Of a stretch of DNA of 64,000 bases, positions 17,336-25,384 are shown one piece after another (position 1 is the first letter of the stretch; every line of letters begins with the position of its first letter). This DNA comes from Aeromicrobium sp. (GTDB lineage Bacteria > Actinomycetota > Coriobacteriia > Anaerosomatales > Anaerosomataceae). Under the pieces are notes generated by a model, which did not search any database, was not told the DNA's origin, and saw nothing but the letters and a program-made list of their open reading frames with translations. A program made the position numbers and the translations under genes. The DNA lies in contig JADIIM010000043.1 of the NCBI GenBank assembly GCA_015351705.1, positions 21,063 to 85,062 on the forward strand, read 5' to 3'.

Positions 17336-20056
17336 ATGGATCACGCGCGCCGTAAGCCGCGCACCACCACCATCATCGCGATGGCGCTCGCCGCTCTGCT
17401 CGTGGCCTCTGGCGCGATCGCCGAGTTCTACACGGACCTGCTGTGGTTCAGCTCTCTCGGCCAGGAGGGTGTCTTCTGGCGGTCGCTCGCGTGGCGCTGG
17501 GGCACCGGAGCGGTGTTCGCGACAGTGCTCTTCGTGATCCTGTACGTCAACCTGCGGATCGCCGGCTCGATGCGGCCGGAGCGCCTGCTCCGCTCACTCG
17601 ATGAGTCCTCGATGCGGATGGAGGCCACCGTCGAGCGGGTCCGGGGCGCCCTCGGCCGGTTCGCCGACAAGGCGCTGGTGATCGGCGCCGCTGTCGCGGC
17701 CGTCGTGGCAGGCATGGGTGTCGCCTCCTCGTGGCAGACGATCGCGCTCGCCTTCTCGGGCGGCACGTTCGGCGTCACCGACCCGCAGTTCGGCCGCGAC
17801 GTGGGCTTCTACTTCTTCTCGCTTCCGGCGCTGCGGTTGCTGCAGGGCTGGCTCACGGGGGCGCTCGTCTTCGCGCTGCTCGCCAGTGCGTTCGTGCACG
17901 TCCTCAACGGGTCGATCAGGCCGTGGGACCGGTGGCGGGGATTCGACCCGCACGTCAAGGCGCACCTCTCGGTCCTCGGCGGCCTCATCATCCTGGTGCA
18001 GGCGTTCGGCTACTGGCTGAGCATCTTCGAGCTCAACTACTCGCCTCGCGGCCGGGTGGTGGGCGCGTCGTTCACTGACGTGAACGCCCAGATCCCCGCA
18101 TACACGATCCTCATCGTGATCGCGTTGCTCTCCGGGCTGGCGTTGCTGGTCAACATCCGTTTCCGTGGCTGGCGACTGCCCGCCGTGGCGCTTGGCGTGT
18201 GGGTGGGTGCCGCGGTGCTCGTGGGCAGCGTCTACCCGGGCCTGGTACAGCAGTTCCGGGTGGCGCCCAATGAGGTCGAGGCCGAGTCCGCGTACATCGC
18301 GCGGAACATCGAGGTCACCCGGGAGGCGTTCCAGCTGGCCGATGTGGAAGTCCGTGCGTTCTCCGCCGAGGAGAACCTCACTGCCGAGGACCTGCCGCGC
18401 AATGCGCGGACCATCGAGAACGTGCGCGTGTGGGACCCTGCCATCGCGGTCCAGACGTACCAGCAGCTGCAGGGGATCCGTCCGTACTACGAGTTCAACG
18501 ATGTCGACGTGGACCGCTACCTGATAGACGGTGTGCGCAGGCAGGTGCTCGTCTCGGCCAGGGAGATGGACGTGACGCGCCTGGTGGACCAGGCGCAGAC
18601 CTGGGTCAACCAGCACCTCGTGTACACGCACGGGTACGGGATCGTGGTGAGTCCGGTCAACGAGGCGAGCGGCCAGGGCCATCCGCGGTTCATCGTCCGG
18701 GACATACCGCCGGAGTCCGACACCGACTTCCGCGTGGACGAGCCGGCCATCTACTTCGGCGAGCGAACGGGAAGCTACGTCATCGCCGCGACGCAGCTGC
18801 CCGAGTTCGACTACCCGGTGGGCTCGGAGAATGCCGAGACGAGCTACTCGGGAAGCGGTGGTATCGAGATGGGCGGGCCGCTGAGGCGAGCGGCGTTCGC
18901 CCTCAGGTTCTCGGCGCCGCAGATCGTCTTCAGCCGGTACATAACCCCTGACAGCCAGGTGTTGTTCCGGCGTTCGATCACCGAGCGCATGGAGGCCCTC
19001 GCCCCGTGGCTCGTCCTGGACCGCGACCCGTACCCGGCGGTCATCGACGGCCGGATCGTGTGGATCGCCGATGGCTACACGGTCTCCGACCGCTACCCGT
19101 ACTCGGAGCGCTACGGCGGCATCAACTACATCCGGAACTCGGTGAAGATCACGATCGACGCCTACGAAGGCACGACCACGGTCTACGCGTTCGACCCCGA
19201 CGACCCGCTGCTCGCCGCATGGGGTGCGGTGTTCCCGGGTCTGCTGACCGATGCCGCCGAGATGCCGGACGCCGTGCGCGCACACCTTCGTTACCCGGCC
19301 GACCTGTTCACGCTCCAGGCGCAGGTCTACAAGACCTACCACATGCTCGACCCCAAGGTGTTCTACAACAAGGAGGACCAGTGGGCGCTTCCCGGTGAGG
19401 GCTCTGAGGGCGGTCGTGCGATGGACCCGTTCTACGTGCTCATGGAGCTGCCGGAAGAGGATCGCGAGGACTTCATGCTCATGCTCCCGTTCACACCGCG
19501 TGCCAAGGCGAACATGATCGGGTGGATGGCGGCCAAGTCCGACCCCGCCGAGTACGGCGCCCGCGTGGTCTACACCCTGCCCAAGCAGCGGCTCGTGCTC
19601 GGTCCCGAGCAGGTCGAGGCGCGTGTCAACCAGGACCCGGTGATATCGCAGCAGCTGACGCTGTGGAGCCAGCGCGGCAGCAGCATCATCTTCGGGAATC
19701 TGCTCGTCATCCCCATCGATGAGGCGATCGTGTACATCCAGCCGCTGTATCTGCAAGCAGAGCAAACGGCGATGCCACAGCTCACCCGGGTCATCGTGGT
19801 CTACGGAGACTCGGTGGTGATGGAGGAGGACCTGGCGACGGCGCTTCTGCGCGTGTTCGGTGAGGTGGCTGCGCCGGACGACGGAGGCGACGGAGCGGTC
19901 GGTCCGGTCGACGCCCGTGACCTCTATGAGCGCGCGATCGAGGCGCAGCGCGCGGGGGACTGGGCGGCTTACGGACGTCTGATCGAGGAGCTCGGTCGCG
20001 TCCTCGAGCGGCTCGCCGGTCCGTCTGAGACCACCACGCCCACACCCGGAGAGTAA
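17336..20056 (+). CDS. UPF0182 family large membrane protein
   Basis: A 906-residue protein of the UPF0182 (COG1615) family found in actinobacteria and clostridia. Residues 1-310 hold about seven helices (IIAMALAALLVASGAIAEF; FYTDLLWFSSLGQEGVFWRS). A long extracytoplasmic region follows, with conserved blocks RPYYEFNDVDVDRYLIDG, RYGGINYIRNSVKITIDAYE and YPADLFTLQAQVYKTYHM. The C-terminal 60 residues are acidic and proline-rich. Its molecular function is unknown. ATG 17336 has GGAGGG 4 bases upstream. Length is typical. Confidence 0.9.
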   Translation: MDHARRKPRTTTIIAMALAALLVASGAIAEFYTDLLWFSSLGQEGVFWRSLAWRWGTGAVFATVLFVILYVNLRIAGSMRPERLLRSLDESSMRMEATVERVRGALGRFADKALVIGAAVAAVVAGMGVASSWQTIALAFSGGTFGVTDPQFGRDVGFYFFSLPALRLLQGWLTGALVFALLASAFVHVLNGSIRPWDRWRGFDPHVKAHLSVLGGLIILVQAFGYWLSIFELNYSPRGRVVGASFTDVNAQIPAYTILIVIALLSGLALLVNIRFRGWRLPAVALGVWVGAAVLVGSVYPGLVQQFRVAPNEVEAESAYIARNIEVTREAFQLADVEVRAFSAEENLTAEDLPRNARTIENVRVWDPAIAVQTYQQLQGIRPYYEFNDVDVDRYLIDGVRRQVLVSAREMDVTRLVDQAQTWVNQHLVYTHGYGIVVSPVNEASGQGHPRFIVRDIPPESDTDFRVDEPAIYFGERTGSYVIAATQLPEFDYPVGSENAETSYSGSGGIEMGGPLRRAAFALRFSAPQIVFSRYITPDSQVLFRRSITERMEALAPWLVLDRDPYPAVIDGRIVWIADGYTVSDRYPYSERYGGINYIRNSVKITIDAYEGTTTVYAFDPDDPLLAAWGAVFPGLLTDAAEMPDAVRAHLRYPADLFTLQAQVYKTYHMLDPKVFYNKEDQWALPGEGSEGGRAMDPFYVLMELPEEDREDFMLMLPFTPRAKANMIGWMAAKSDPAEYGARVVYTLPKQRLVLGPEQVEARVNQDPVISQQLTLWSQRGSSIIFGNLLVIPIDEAIVYIQPLYLQAEQTAMPQLTRVIVVYGDSVVMEEDLATALLRVFGEVAAPDDGGDGAVGPVDARDLYERAIEAQRAGDWAAYGRLIEELGRVLERLAGPSETTTPTPGE

Positions 20057-20076
20057 GCTCACGCGTTCACGAAGTG

Positions 20077-20105
20077 TTCACAGACGGCACGCGGTGTGCT
20101 AGAGT
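20077..20105 (+). promoter_or_regulatory. Sigma-70-type promoter for the rlpA-like gene
   Basis: TTCACA at 20077-20082 and TAGAGT at 20100-20105 are separated by 17 bases, a good vegetative spacing. Transcription would start near 20112, giving a leader of about 300 bases before the rlpA-like start at 20410. Confidence 0.55.
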
Positions 20106-20111
20106 ACCCCC

Positions 20112-20409
20112 TCGTTGGCTGAGAAGCGGGGACGTGCCGCGTGCGCGAGCGGGCCGAAGGGCCGCTGTGCTGGACCGGCGGGCACGACTCCGGAGTCGAG
20201 ACACGACAGGCGTCACGCACCGTGTGACGCCCGAGGATCACGGTCCACTACCACGAACAGCAGAGCACGTGCTTGAGTGGCCAAGGCGACGGATGCGTCC
20301 GATCCGCGTGGCCGGGAGCGCGGCGACATGCGTTCTTCCCCCTCGCTTTCCCTGTGTCGTCGTATGTCCTGGGCCGTCGCCTGTCCTGTATCCGTACATG
20401 GAGGACAGT
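20112..20409 (+). promoter_or_regulatory. Long structured 5' leader of the rlpA-like gene, class not identified
   Basis: About 298 non-coding bases lie between the promoter and the start codon. They contain hairpins: GACTC-CG-GAGTC at 20186-20197 and GGCGTCAC with GTGACGCC at 20209-20231, plus a weaker GC-rich hairpin near 20142-20166. Actinobacterial genes for cell-wall remodelling proteins are often controlled by c-di-AMP (ydaO) riboswitches, but the canonical GGGGTGAA and TAGGG segments are absent here. The CGAGACACGACAGG stretch at 20196-20209 only loosely recalls the ydaO 3' core. A cis-regulatory RNA is plausible; its ligand is unknown. Confidence 0.35.
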
Positions 20410-21042
20410 GTGAAGGTAGCGAGTAAGCGTAGCTTCGGTAGCCGAACGGTCGTGACGATGATGACCGCGCTCGCCGTCATGGCGGGCATCGCAGCCGGAG
20501 CGGGTATCGTCCCGTCCAGCAACGCCTCGGCACAGGTGCTCGAGGTGGCGGCCGGGATCCCGGGGTCCGCGTCGGGCGTCCTGCCCCCGGCCTCGGAACT
20601 CCCCAAGGCGGAGGACCTCCGCACCCCATCGGGGCTCGATGTCGCCGAGACGAAGGCGCCGGGCACCCGAAAGCCCACCGTCATCAAGAAGCCTGCACCC
20701 AAGCCCGCGCCCAAGCCGGCCGCGAAGCCGGCAGCATCATCGGCGCAGGCCGCTCCCGCCGGAAGCGGCTGGAAGAGCGCCGTGGCCTCGTGGTACGGAC
20801 CCGGCTTCTACGGCAACACCATGGCCGGCGGCGGGACGCTGACTCCGTCGAGCATGGTGGTGGCCCACCGTACCCTTCCGTTCGGGACGAAGATCGAGTT
20901 CTCGTACAACGGCCGCACATGTGTGGCCGTGGTGCAGGACCGAGGTCCGTTCCACGGCGGACGGACGTTCGACCTCGGCCCGGGTACCGCCAAGGCGCTC
21001 GGCTTCTCCGGTGTCGGCACGGTCAAGTACCGGTTCTTGTAG
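20410..21042 (+). CDS. rlpA: RlpA-like secreted double-psi beta-barrel protein
   Basis: A 210-residue exported protein. Residues 1-38 form a signal peptide (VASKRSFGSRTVVTMMTALA, then AVMAGIAAGAGIVPSSNASA). Residues 40-120 are a linker ending in an unusual lysine-proline run (KKPAPKPAPKPAAKPAA) that may span the cell wall. Residues 127-210 form the RlpA/DPBB barrel: ASWYGPGFYGNTMAGGG, VAHRTLPFGTKIEF and VVQDRGPFHGGRTFDLG, with the catalytic-type aspartate. RlpA proteins act on or bind peptidoglycan. GTG 20410 was chosen because GGAGG ends 5 bases upstream; an in-frame ATG 12 bases earlier would bury that site. Confidence 0.85.
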   Translation: MKVASKRSFGSRTVVTMMTALAVMAGIAAGAGIVPSSNASAQVLEVAAGIPGSASGVLPPASELPKAEDLRTPSGLDVAETKAPGTRKPTVIKKPAPKPAPKPAAKPAASSAQAAPAGSGWKSAVASWYGPGFYGNTMAGGGTLTPSSMVVAHRTLPFGTKIEFSYNGRTCVAVVQDRGPFHGGRTFDLGPGTAKALGFSGVGTVKYRFL

Positions 21043-21078
21043 CATTCGCCGCGCGCGGCATCCCGCGCCGGAACGTGT

Positions 21079-21106
21079 GATGGCGTCGCCCACGGGCGGC
21101 GCCATC
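21079..21106 (+). terminator. Hairpin after the rlpA-like gene
   Basis: GATGGCGTCGCC and GGCGGCGCCATC pair over 12 positions with one G-T pair and a CACG loop, 36 bases after the rlpA-like stop. There is no clear T-run, so termination is inferred from position and stem strength. Confidence 0.5.
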
Positions 21107-21179
21107 GCCGTTCTCCGGGTCGGCCGTGCGGCTTTGGGGTATCTTCGAGAATGTCATGTCGGCGAACGAGGAGGAGACC

Positions 21180-21527
21180 ATGGCGAGTCCTGATCGCACG
21201 CCGCAGGGACCGAAGACCGGCTTCGAGGGCGTCATCGAGGCCGTTGCCGACCTGCTCCAGACGGCGTCGGACTGGGTCCGCCAGGAGGCCGAGGCCGTCG
21301 TCCGTGAGAAGATCGTACGCCCGATCCAGAAGCTCGGTCTCACCCTCGTGTCGGCAAGTGCCGCGGGGTGTCTCATCGTGCTCGGACTCGCGTTCATCGC
21401 AGTCGCGCTCTTCCTGTACCTGGCAGGGTGGCTCGGCTATCCCGGTGCGCTGCTCCTCATCGGTGGCGTGTACCTGCTCTTGTCCGTCGTCTTCATCGTG
21501 ATCAAAGCGAGGTCGATGCTGAAATGA
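21180..21527 (+). CDS. Small membrane protein, phage-holin-3_6/YqjE-like
   Basis: A 115-residue protein. An N-terminal amphipathic part (FEGVIEAVADLLQTASDWVR at about residues 13-32) is followed by two membrane helices near residues 58-80 (AAGCLIVLGLAFIAVALFLY) and 85-108. This is the layout of the Phage_holin_3_6/YqjE superfamily of chromosomal membrane proteins of unknown role; it is not evidence of a prophage. ATG 21180 follows GAGGAGGAG at 3-4 bases. Its stop overlaps the next start (ATGA). Confidence 0.7.
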   Translation: MASPDRTPQGPKTGFEGVIEAVADLLQTASDWVRQEAEAVVREKIVRPIQKLGLTLVSASAAGCLIVLGLAFIAVALFLYLAGWLGYPGALLLIGGVYLLLSVVFIVIKARSMLK

Positions 21528-21712
21528 CCGATACCGCCGACACCATCACCGTCGACGACCTCCGTCGCAAGGCGCTCCACATCCGGGATCTTGCCGAGGC
21601 GGAGGTGCGGCACGCGACCGCTGACCGCCGTGCGCAGATTATCGCCATCGGAGCCGTCGCGGTGCTTGCGGCGGTATCGCTCGCGTACTTCCTTGGTGCC
21701 CGCAGAGGCTGA
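21524..21712 (+). CDS. Small single-span membrane protein
   Basis: A 62-residue protein with a charged N-terminal helix (TVDDLRRKALHIRDLAEAEV at residues 9-28) and one membrane helix (IIAIGAVAVLAAVSLAYFLG at 39-58). It overlaps the preceding holin-like gene by 4 bases, so the two are co-translated and may form a small complex, as DUF3618/YqjE-type pairs do in other actinobacteria. No function can be assigned. Confidence 0.65.
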   Translation: MTDTADTITVDDLRRKALHIRDLAEAEVRHATADRRAQIIAIGAVAVLAAVSLAYFLGARRG

Positions 21713-21741
21713 TCGGTCCGGGCACCGGAAGGGGCGGCGCG

Positions 21742-22221
21742 GTGCGCGTCCTCGACATCTCGGTCGGCCCTGACCGGGTCGGCGTTCGCCTCGCGTTCGA
21801 GAGCGGGGAACCCACCCGCGCGTCCGAGTGCCCGGGGCTTGCCGATCTCGTCCTCGCGGCGTTCCCGGGCATGGGGGGTCATCGCTGCTCCACCCAGAGC
21901 GTTCGCGCCTTTGCCGACGAGCTCGCCGACACGGAGTTGGCGCACCTGTTCGAGCACGTGGTGCTCGAACTGATGGCGAGCGCGGGATCTCCGCGCGACC
22001 TGGGGGGTCACACGTCGTGGGATTTCCGGGTGGACGGACCAGGGGTCTACCGTGTGTCGCTCGAGTACGATGACGATCTCGTGTGCCTTGGCGCCATCAA
22101 GGCGGCCGACCGGATCCTGCGCTGCATGATCCAGCACGGCGACTCGCCGGATGTGAAAGCCGAGGCACGCCGCCTCGAGTCGCTCCGTGACCGGCCCGCC
22201 GGTAGCGGACAGGCACGGTGA
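21742..22221 (+). CDS. Stand-alone cyanophycin-synthetase N-terminal-like domain
   Basis: A 159-residue soluble protein. The core ELAHLFEHVVLELMASAG at about residues 65-82, then DLGGHTSWDF, then YRVSLEYDDDLVCLGAIKAA at 103-122, follows the pattern of the N-terminal domain of cyanophycin synthetase, where an ELAHVxEHxxLELQ block precedes an FEYxxE strand. The ATP-grasp and Mur-ligase-like halves are missing, so it cannot make cyanophycin by itself. The adjacent T-box operon encodes an aminotransferase and an ATP-grasp ligase (Ddl), but any functional link is speculation. GTG 21742 is preceded by GGAAGGGG. Confidence 0.6.
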   Translation: MRVLDISVGPDRVGVRLAFESGEPTRASECPGLADLVLAAFPGMGGHRCSTQSVRAFADELADTELAHLFEHVVLELMASAGSPRDLGGHTSWDFRVDGPGVYRVSLEYDDDLVCLGAIKAADRILRCMIQHGDSPDVKAEARRLESLRDRPAGSGQAR

Positions 22222-22268
22222 GAGCGCCCGGGGCTGGCCGTCGCCAGGGGGACCGGCCGGAGCGTTGT

Positions 22269-22297
22269 TTGACCGCCGTGCGCGGCCGGTGTAAGGT
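22269..22297 (+). promoter_or_regulatory. Promoter of the T-box operon
   Basis: TTGACC at 22269-22274 and TAAGGT at 22292-22297 are separated by 17 bases, close to the vegetative consensus. Transcription would begin near 22304, just ahead of the T-box leader. Confidence 0.6.
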
Positions 22298-22303
22298 TGC
22301 CTG

Positions 22304-22529
22304 CAACCTCGGCGCCGCCGGGGCCCATATCAGGTGGACGTGAGGGAAGAGGGCGTCATCAGCCCGGCCACCCCTCCGCAGCTCCCCCGCCAGGCCGCCT
22401 CCCGGGAGTCGGTGGAAGCGGGCGGCACCCGGGTCGTTATCGCCGGGGACGAGGTCCGGCGGGAACGCCCGAGCGCCGGACGAAGACAGGTGGTACCGCG
22501 GACGACTCTCGCCCTGTCGCGAGGGTCGT
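22304..22529 (+). ncRNA. T-box leader (tRNA-sensing riboswitch)
   Basis: The diagnostic T-box sequence AGGTGGTACCGCG lies at 22488-22500 and is followed at once by a terminator hairpin (22502-22529). The 14-base T-box pairs with the acceptor end of uncharged tRNA to allow read-through. Upstream, GGTGG (22333-22337) and CCACC (22368-22372) could close a short specifier stem whose 3' strand contains ATC and GCC triplets. I cannot assign the specifier with confidence. The controlled genes are the aminotransferase and ddl, so shortage of one amino acid should raise their expression; alanine is attractive because of Ddl but is only inference. Confidence 0.88.
22502..22529 (+). terminator. Intrinsic terminator of the T-box leader
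   Basis: ACGACTCTCGC at 22502-22512 pairs with GCGAGGGTCGT at 22519-22529 across 11 base pairs with one G-T pair, followed by TTTTGTCGTTG. It starts two bases after the T-box core, the usual arrangement in which the antiterminator and terminator compete. Confidence 0.85.
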
Positions 22530-22570
22530 TTTGTCGTTGTTGGAGACCGCGCGCGTACGGAGGTCGCGGG

Positions 22571-23854
22571 ATGGGAACAGCCAGGATCGTCTTCGACAGG
22601 TGGGCCGGCCGGTATGCGGGACGGATGGCCGACGTGCGCTCGAGCGCCGTCCGCGACCTGTTCGCCGCCGCCACCCGCCCCGACATGATCTCCTTCTCGG
22701 GCGGCATGCCCGAGATCAGCAGGGTGCCGGCCGACGACGTGGTGAGCGCTGCGACGGCGGCGATCCGTGACGCTGGCACCGAGGCGCTGCAGTACGGCTC
22801 CTCGGAGGGACGCGAGGGCGTCCGTCGCGTGGTGGTGGAGCTCATGGCCGAGGTCGGCGTGCGCATCAAGCCGGACGACGTGGTCATCACCGCCGGCGCC
22901 CAGCAGGCGCTCGACCTGCTCGCGAAGATCTTCCTGGACCCCGGCGACACCGTCATATGCGAAGGGCCCACCTACCTCGGCGCGCTCCAGGCGTTCTCGG
23001 CGTACCAGCCCGATGTGGTGTGCGTGCCCGCCGACGAGCACGGCATGCGCACGGACCTGCTCGCGGCCGAGCTCGAGCGGCTCGGCCCACGTGGCGCCAA
23101 GTTCATCTACACGATCCCCAACTTCCAGAACCCCGCGGGCGTGACGCTGACACCCGCGCGTCGCCGGGAGCTCCTCGAGATCGCCAGTGCCTATGACGTC
23201 CCGGTCATCGAGGACGATCCGTACGGCCGCCTGCGGTTCGAGGGAGGGCACTGCCTGCCGCTCCGCGCGCTCGACGACGACGTGATCTATGTGGGCACGT
23301 TCTCGAAGATCTTCGCACCGGGGCTGCGTCTCGGGTGGATCGTCGCGCCGCACCCGGTCCTCGGCAGGTTCCTGCTCGCCAAGCAGGCGGCGGACCTGTG
23401 CGGGAGCGCGTATGCGCAGGTCACCGCCGAGCGCTACTTCGGCGGCACGCGATGGCGCCGCACCTTGCAGGAACTCACGCGCACCTACGCCGGGCGGCGT
23501 GATGCGATGCTCGACGCGCTGGAGGAGCACTTCCCGCCGGAGGCGAAGTGGACGGCTCCGGAGGGCGGGTTCTTCGTGTGGGTCGAGATGCCGGCGTTCC
23601 TGGACCTCAAGTCCATCCTGGCCGAGGCCGTGGAGCACGGTGTGACCTACGTGCCAGGCGACGCGTTTTATCCGGACGGCCGCGGGCGGAACTGCATGCG
23701 GCTCGCGTTCTGCTTCGCGGAGCCCGACGCGATACGGGAAGGGATCCGTCGGCTTGCCGAGGTGCTCGATGACCGACTCGAACTGTACCGGGCGTTCGCC
23801 GCTGCGGGAGCGCTTCCGGGCGCGTCCGATACCACCGGTGGGAGGGACCGATGA
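22571..23854 (+). CDS. PLP-dependent aminotransferase (class I/II, 2-aminoadipate/aromatic type)
   Basis: A 427-residue fold-type I aminotransferase. Landmarks are SFSGGMPEISRVPADDVVSA near residues 38-57, LQYGSSEGREGVR near 74, ITAGAQQALDLLAKIF near 107, PNFQNPAGVTLT near 185, EDDPYGRLRF near 214 and GTFSKIFAPGLRLGWI near 242 with the PLP lysine. It resembles LysN/MocR-type transaminases without the DNA-binding domain. Substrate is uncertain. ATG 22571 has GGAGGT 6 bases upstream. It is under the T-box leader and coupled to ddl by a 4-base overlap. Confidence 0.88.
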   Translation: MGTARIVFDRWAGRYAGRMADVRSSAVRDLFAAATRPDMISFSGGMPEISRVPADDVVSAATAAIRDAGTEALQYGSSEGREGVRRVVVELMAEVGVRIKPDDVVITAGAQQALDLLAKIFLDPGDTVICEGPTYLGALQAFSAYQPDVVCVPADEHGMRTDLLAAELERLGPRGAKFIYTIPNFQNPAGVTLTPARRRELLEIASAYDVPVIEDDPYGRLRFEGGHCLPLRALDDDVIYVGTFSKIFAPGLRLGWIVAPHPVLGRFLLAKQAADLCGSAYAQVTAERYFGGTRWRRTLQELTRTYAGRRDAMLDALEEHFPPEAKWTAPEGGFFVWVEMPAFLDLKSILAEAVEHGVTYVPGDAFYPDGRGRNCMRLAFCFAEPDAIREGIRRLAEVLDDRLELYRAFAAAGALPGASDTTGGRDR

Positions 23855-24804
23855 TGAAAGAGAAGATCGCGGTGCTCATGGGCGGCCGCTCGCTCGAGCG
23901 CGAGGTCTCGCTCTCGAGCGGCCAGCGCGTGTGCGATGCGCTCACCGAGCGCGGTTATCGCGTGCTTCCGCTCGACGTGACGCCGGACCTGGTGGCGACC
24001 CTGCGTGCCGAGAAGCCGGATGCGGTCTACATCGCGCTCCACGGCAAGCACGGTGAGGACGGGACGGTCCAGGAGCTCCTCGAGTTCCTCGGCATCCCTT
24101 ACACCGGACCCGGTGTCGCGGCCTCGGCGCTCGCATGGGACAAGGCGGTCTCCAAGCGGCTGTTCGAGCGTGCGGGCATACCGACGCCCCCGTGGGTGAC
24201 GTTCACCGCCGATGCGTTCAAGCTCGCTGGCGCCGCGACCGCGCTCGACCTGGTCCCGGGTGCCGTCGGCGGCTTCCCGGTGGTGGTCAAGCCGGCCGAG
24301 CAGGGCTCCGCACTCGGCCTTGCGCGCGTAGACGATGCCGCCGCGCTCCCTGACGCGCTGCTCTCGGCGCTCTCCTACGGTGACACCGCGATCGTGGAAC
24401 GGTGGATCGACGGCGTCGAGCTCGCCGTCTCGGTCCTCGACACCGGCGACGGGCCCAGCGTGCTGCCCCCGGTGGAGATGGTCCCGGCCTCCGGCCTGTT
24501 CGACTTCACGGCGATGTACACGCCCGGAGAGACCGAGTACTACGTGCCCGCGCGCCTGTCAGACGAGCAGTTGGCCGAAGTGACGGCCCTTGCGGCGCGC
24601 GTGCACGACCTGCTCGGCTGCGAGCGGGTCAGCCGAGTGGACATGGTACTCGGCCACGACGACGTGCCGTACGTGCTCGAGGTCAACACATCGCCCGGCA
24701 TGACCGAGACGTCGCTCCTGCCGATGGCCGCCGCTGCAGTTGGGATAGACTTCCAGGAGCTGGTGGAGTCTATGGTACGCTCGACGCTGGGCCGTACGGC
24801 GTGA
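23851..24804 (+). CDS. ddl: D-alanine--D-alanine ligase
   Basis: A 317-residue ATP-grasp ligase that makes D-Ala-D-Ala for peptidoglycan precursors. Motifs are VLMGGRSLEREVSLSSGQRV at residues 7-26, YIALHGKHGEDGTVQELLEF near 58-77, YTGPGVAASALAWDKAVSKR near 83, PVVVKPAEQGSALGLARV near 140, and EVNTSPGMTETSLLPMAAAA near the end with the metal-binding Glu/Asn. It overlaps the aminotransferase gene by 4 bases. A T-box upstream of ddl suggests control by amino-acid supply, which is unusual for this gene. Confidence 0.95.
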   Translation: MMKEKIAVLMGGRSLEREVSLSSGQRVCDALTERGYRVLPLDVTPDLVATLRAEKPDAVYIALHGKHGEDGTVQELLEFLGIPYTGPGVAASALAWDKAVSKRLFERAGIPTPPWVTFTADAFKLAGAATALDLVPGAVGGFPVVVKPAEQGSALGLARVDDAAALPDALLSALSYGDTAIVERWIDGVELAVSVLDTGDGPSVLPPVEMVPASGLFDFTAMYTPGETEYYVPARLSDEQLAEVTALAARVHDLLGCERVSRVDMVLGHDDVPYVLEVNTSPGMTETSLLPMAAAAVGIDFQELVESMVRSTLGRTA

Positions 24805-24872
24805 TGGGTACATACACCTGTGCCGTCTGGCGCACGTGACCGTTCCGTTCCGATCCCGGAGGTGGATTGCCG

Positions 24873-25310
24873 ATGTACGACTATCGCAGAGGTGAGAGCA
24901 TCCTCGCCGCATTCTTGCTCGGCGGCATCGTAGGCGCCGTTCTCGGACTGCTGTTCTCCCCGCGTTCGGGCAAGGAGAACCGCGAGTTCATCGCCGCCAA
25001 GGCCGAGGAGTACTGGGGCGAGGGCAAGGAGTTCTACGAGACGAGCAGGGCGCGCGTGGCTGATGAGACCGAGGAGCTTCGCGCGAAGATCGACGCGGCC
25101 CGCGACCGGCTGAAGGAGCAGGTCGACACCGTCTCGCGGCAGGCCAAGGAGAAGGTCCACGAGATCGCTCCGGCTGCCAAGGACGCTGTGGTCCGCGCCG
25201 GCGAAGCCGTGAAGAGTGGCGTGGACACCGCCGAGATCAAGGCACAGGAGGTCCTCGACCGCCTGTCCGAGACCACGGAGGACGTTGCGGACAAGGGCGT
25301 CACTTCCTGA
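24873..25310 (+). CDS. YtxH-like membrane-anchored protein
   Basis: A 145-residue protein. It has a short N-terminus, one membrane helix (ILAAFLLGGIVGAVLGLLFS at about residues 10-29) followed by PRSGKENRE, the YtxH signature, then a long charged helical region (residues 45-140). In other bacteria YtxH proteins are general-stress or envelope proteins of unknown action. ATG 24873 was preferred over TTG 24867 because GGAGGT lies 9 bases upstream. It lies 68 bases after ddl. Confidence 0.8.
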   Translation: MYDYRRGESILAAFLLGGIVGAVLGLLFSPRSGKENREFIAAKAEEYWGEGKEFYETSRARVADETEELRAKIDAARDRLKEQVDTVSRQAKEKVHEIAPAAKDAVVRAGEAVKSGVDTAEIKAQEVLDRLSETTEDVADKGVTS

Positions 25311-25334
25311 TACCCGCACACATCGCGGTATGAT

Positions 25335-25362
25335 GATGACCGGCCGCTCGCGGCCGGTCATC
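25335..25362. terminator. Perfect 12-bp hairpin between the ytxH-like and PRC genes
   Basis: GATGACCGGCCG and CGGCCGGTCATC form a perfect 12-bp stem with a CTCG loop, 24 bases after the YtxH stop. It lacks a T-run, so it may terminate inefficiently or stabilise the upstream message. Confidence 0.5.
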
Positions 25363-25384
25363 TGCCGTTCGAGTAGGGAGTGAG

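Noticed and set aside
17594..20062. An 822-codon open frame on the minus strand opposite UPF0182
   Set aside because: It is a GC-rich antisense shadow with biased arginine/histidine/aspartate composition and no domain; the plus-strand frame is a recognisable family.
20112..20409. Canonical ydaO (c-di-AMP) or GEMM (c-di-GMP) riboswitch in the rlpA leader
   Set aside because: The hallmark GGGGTGAA and TAGGG blocks of ydaO and the GEMM ACGCAAAGCC-type core are absent; kept only as an unidentified leader.
21180..21712. Phage holin gene as a sign of a prophage
   Set aside because: No other phage gene is nearby and the family is common in chromosomes as YqjE-like membrane proteins.
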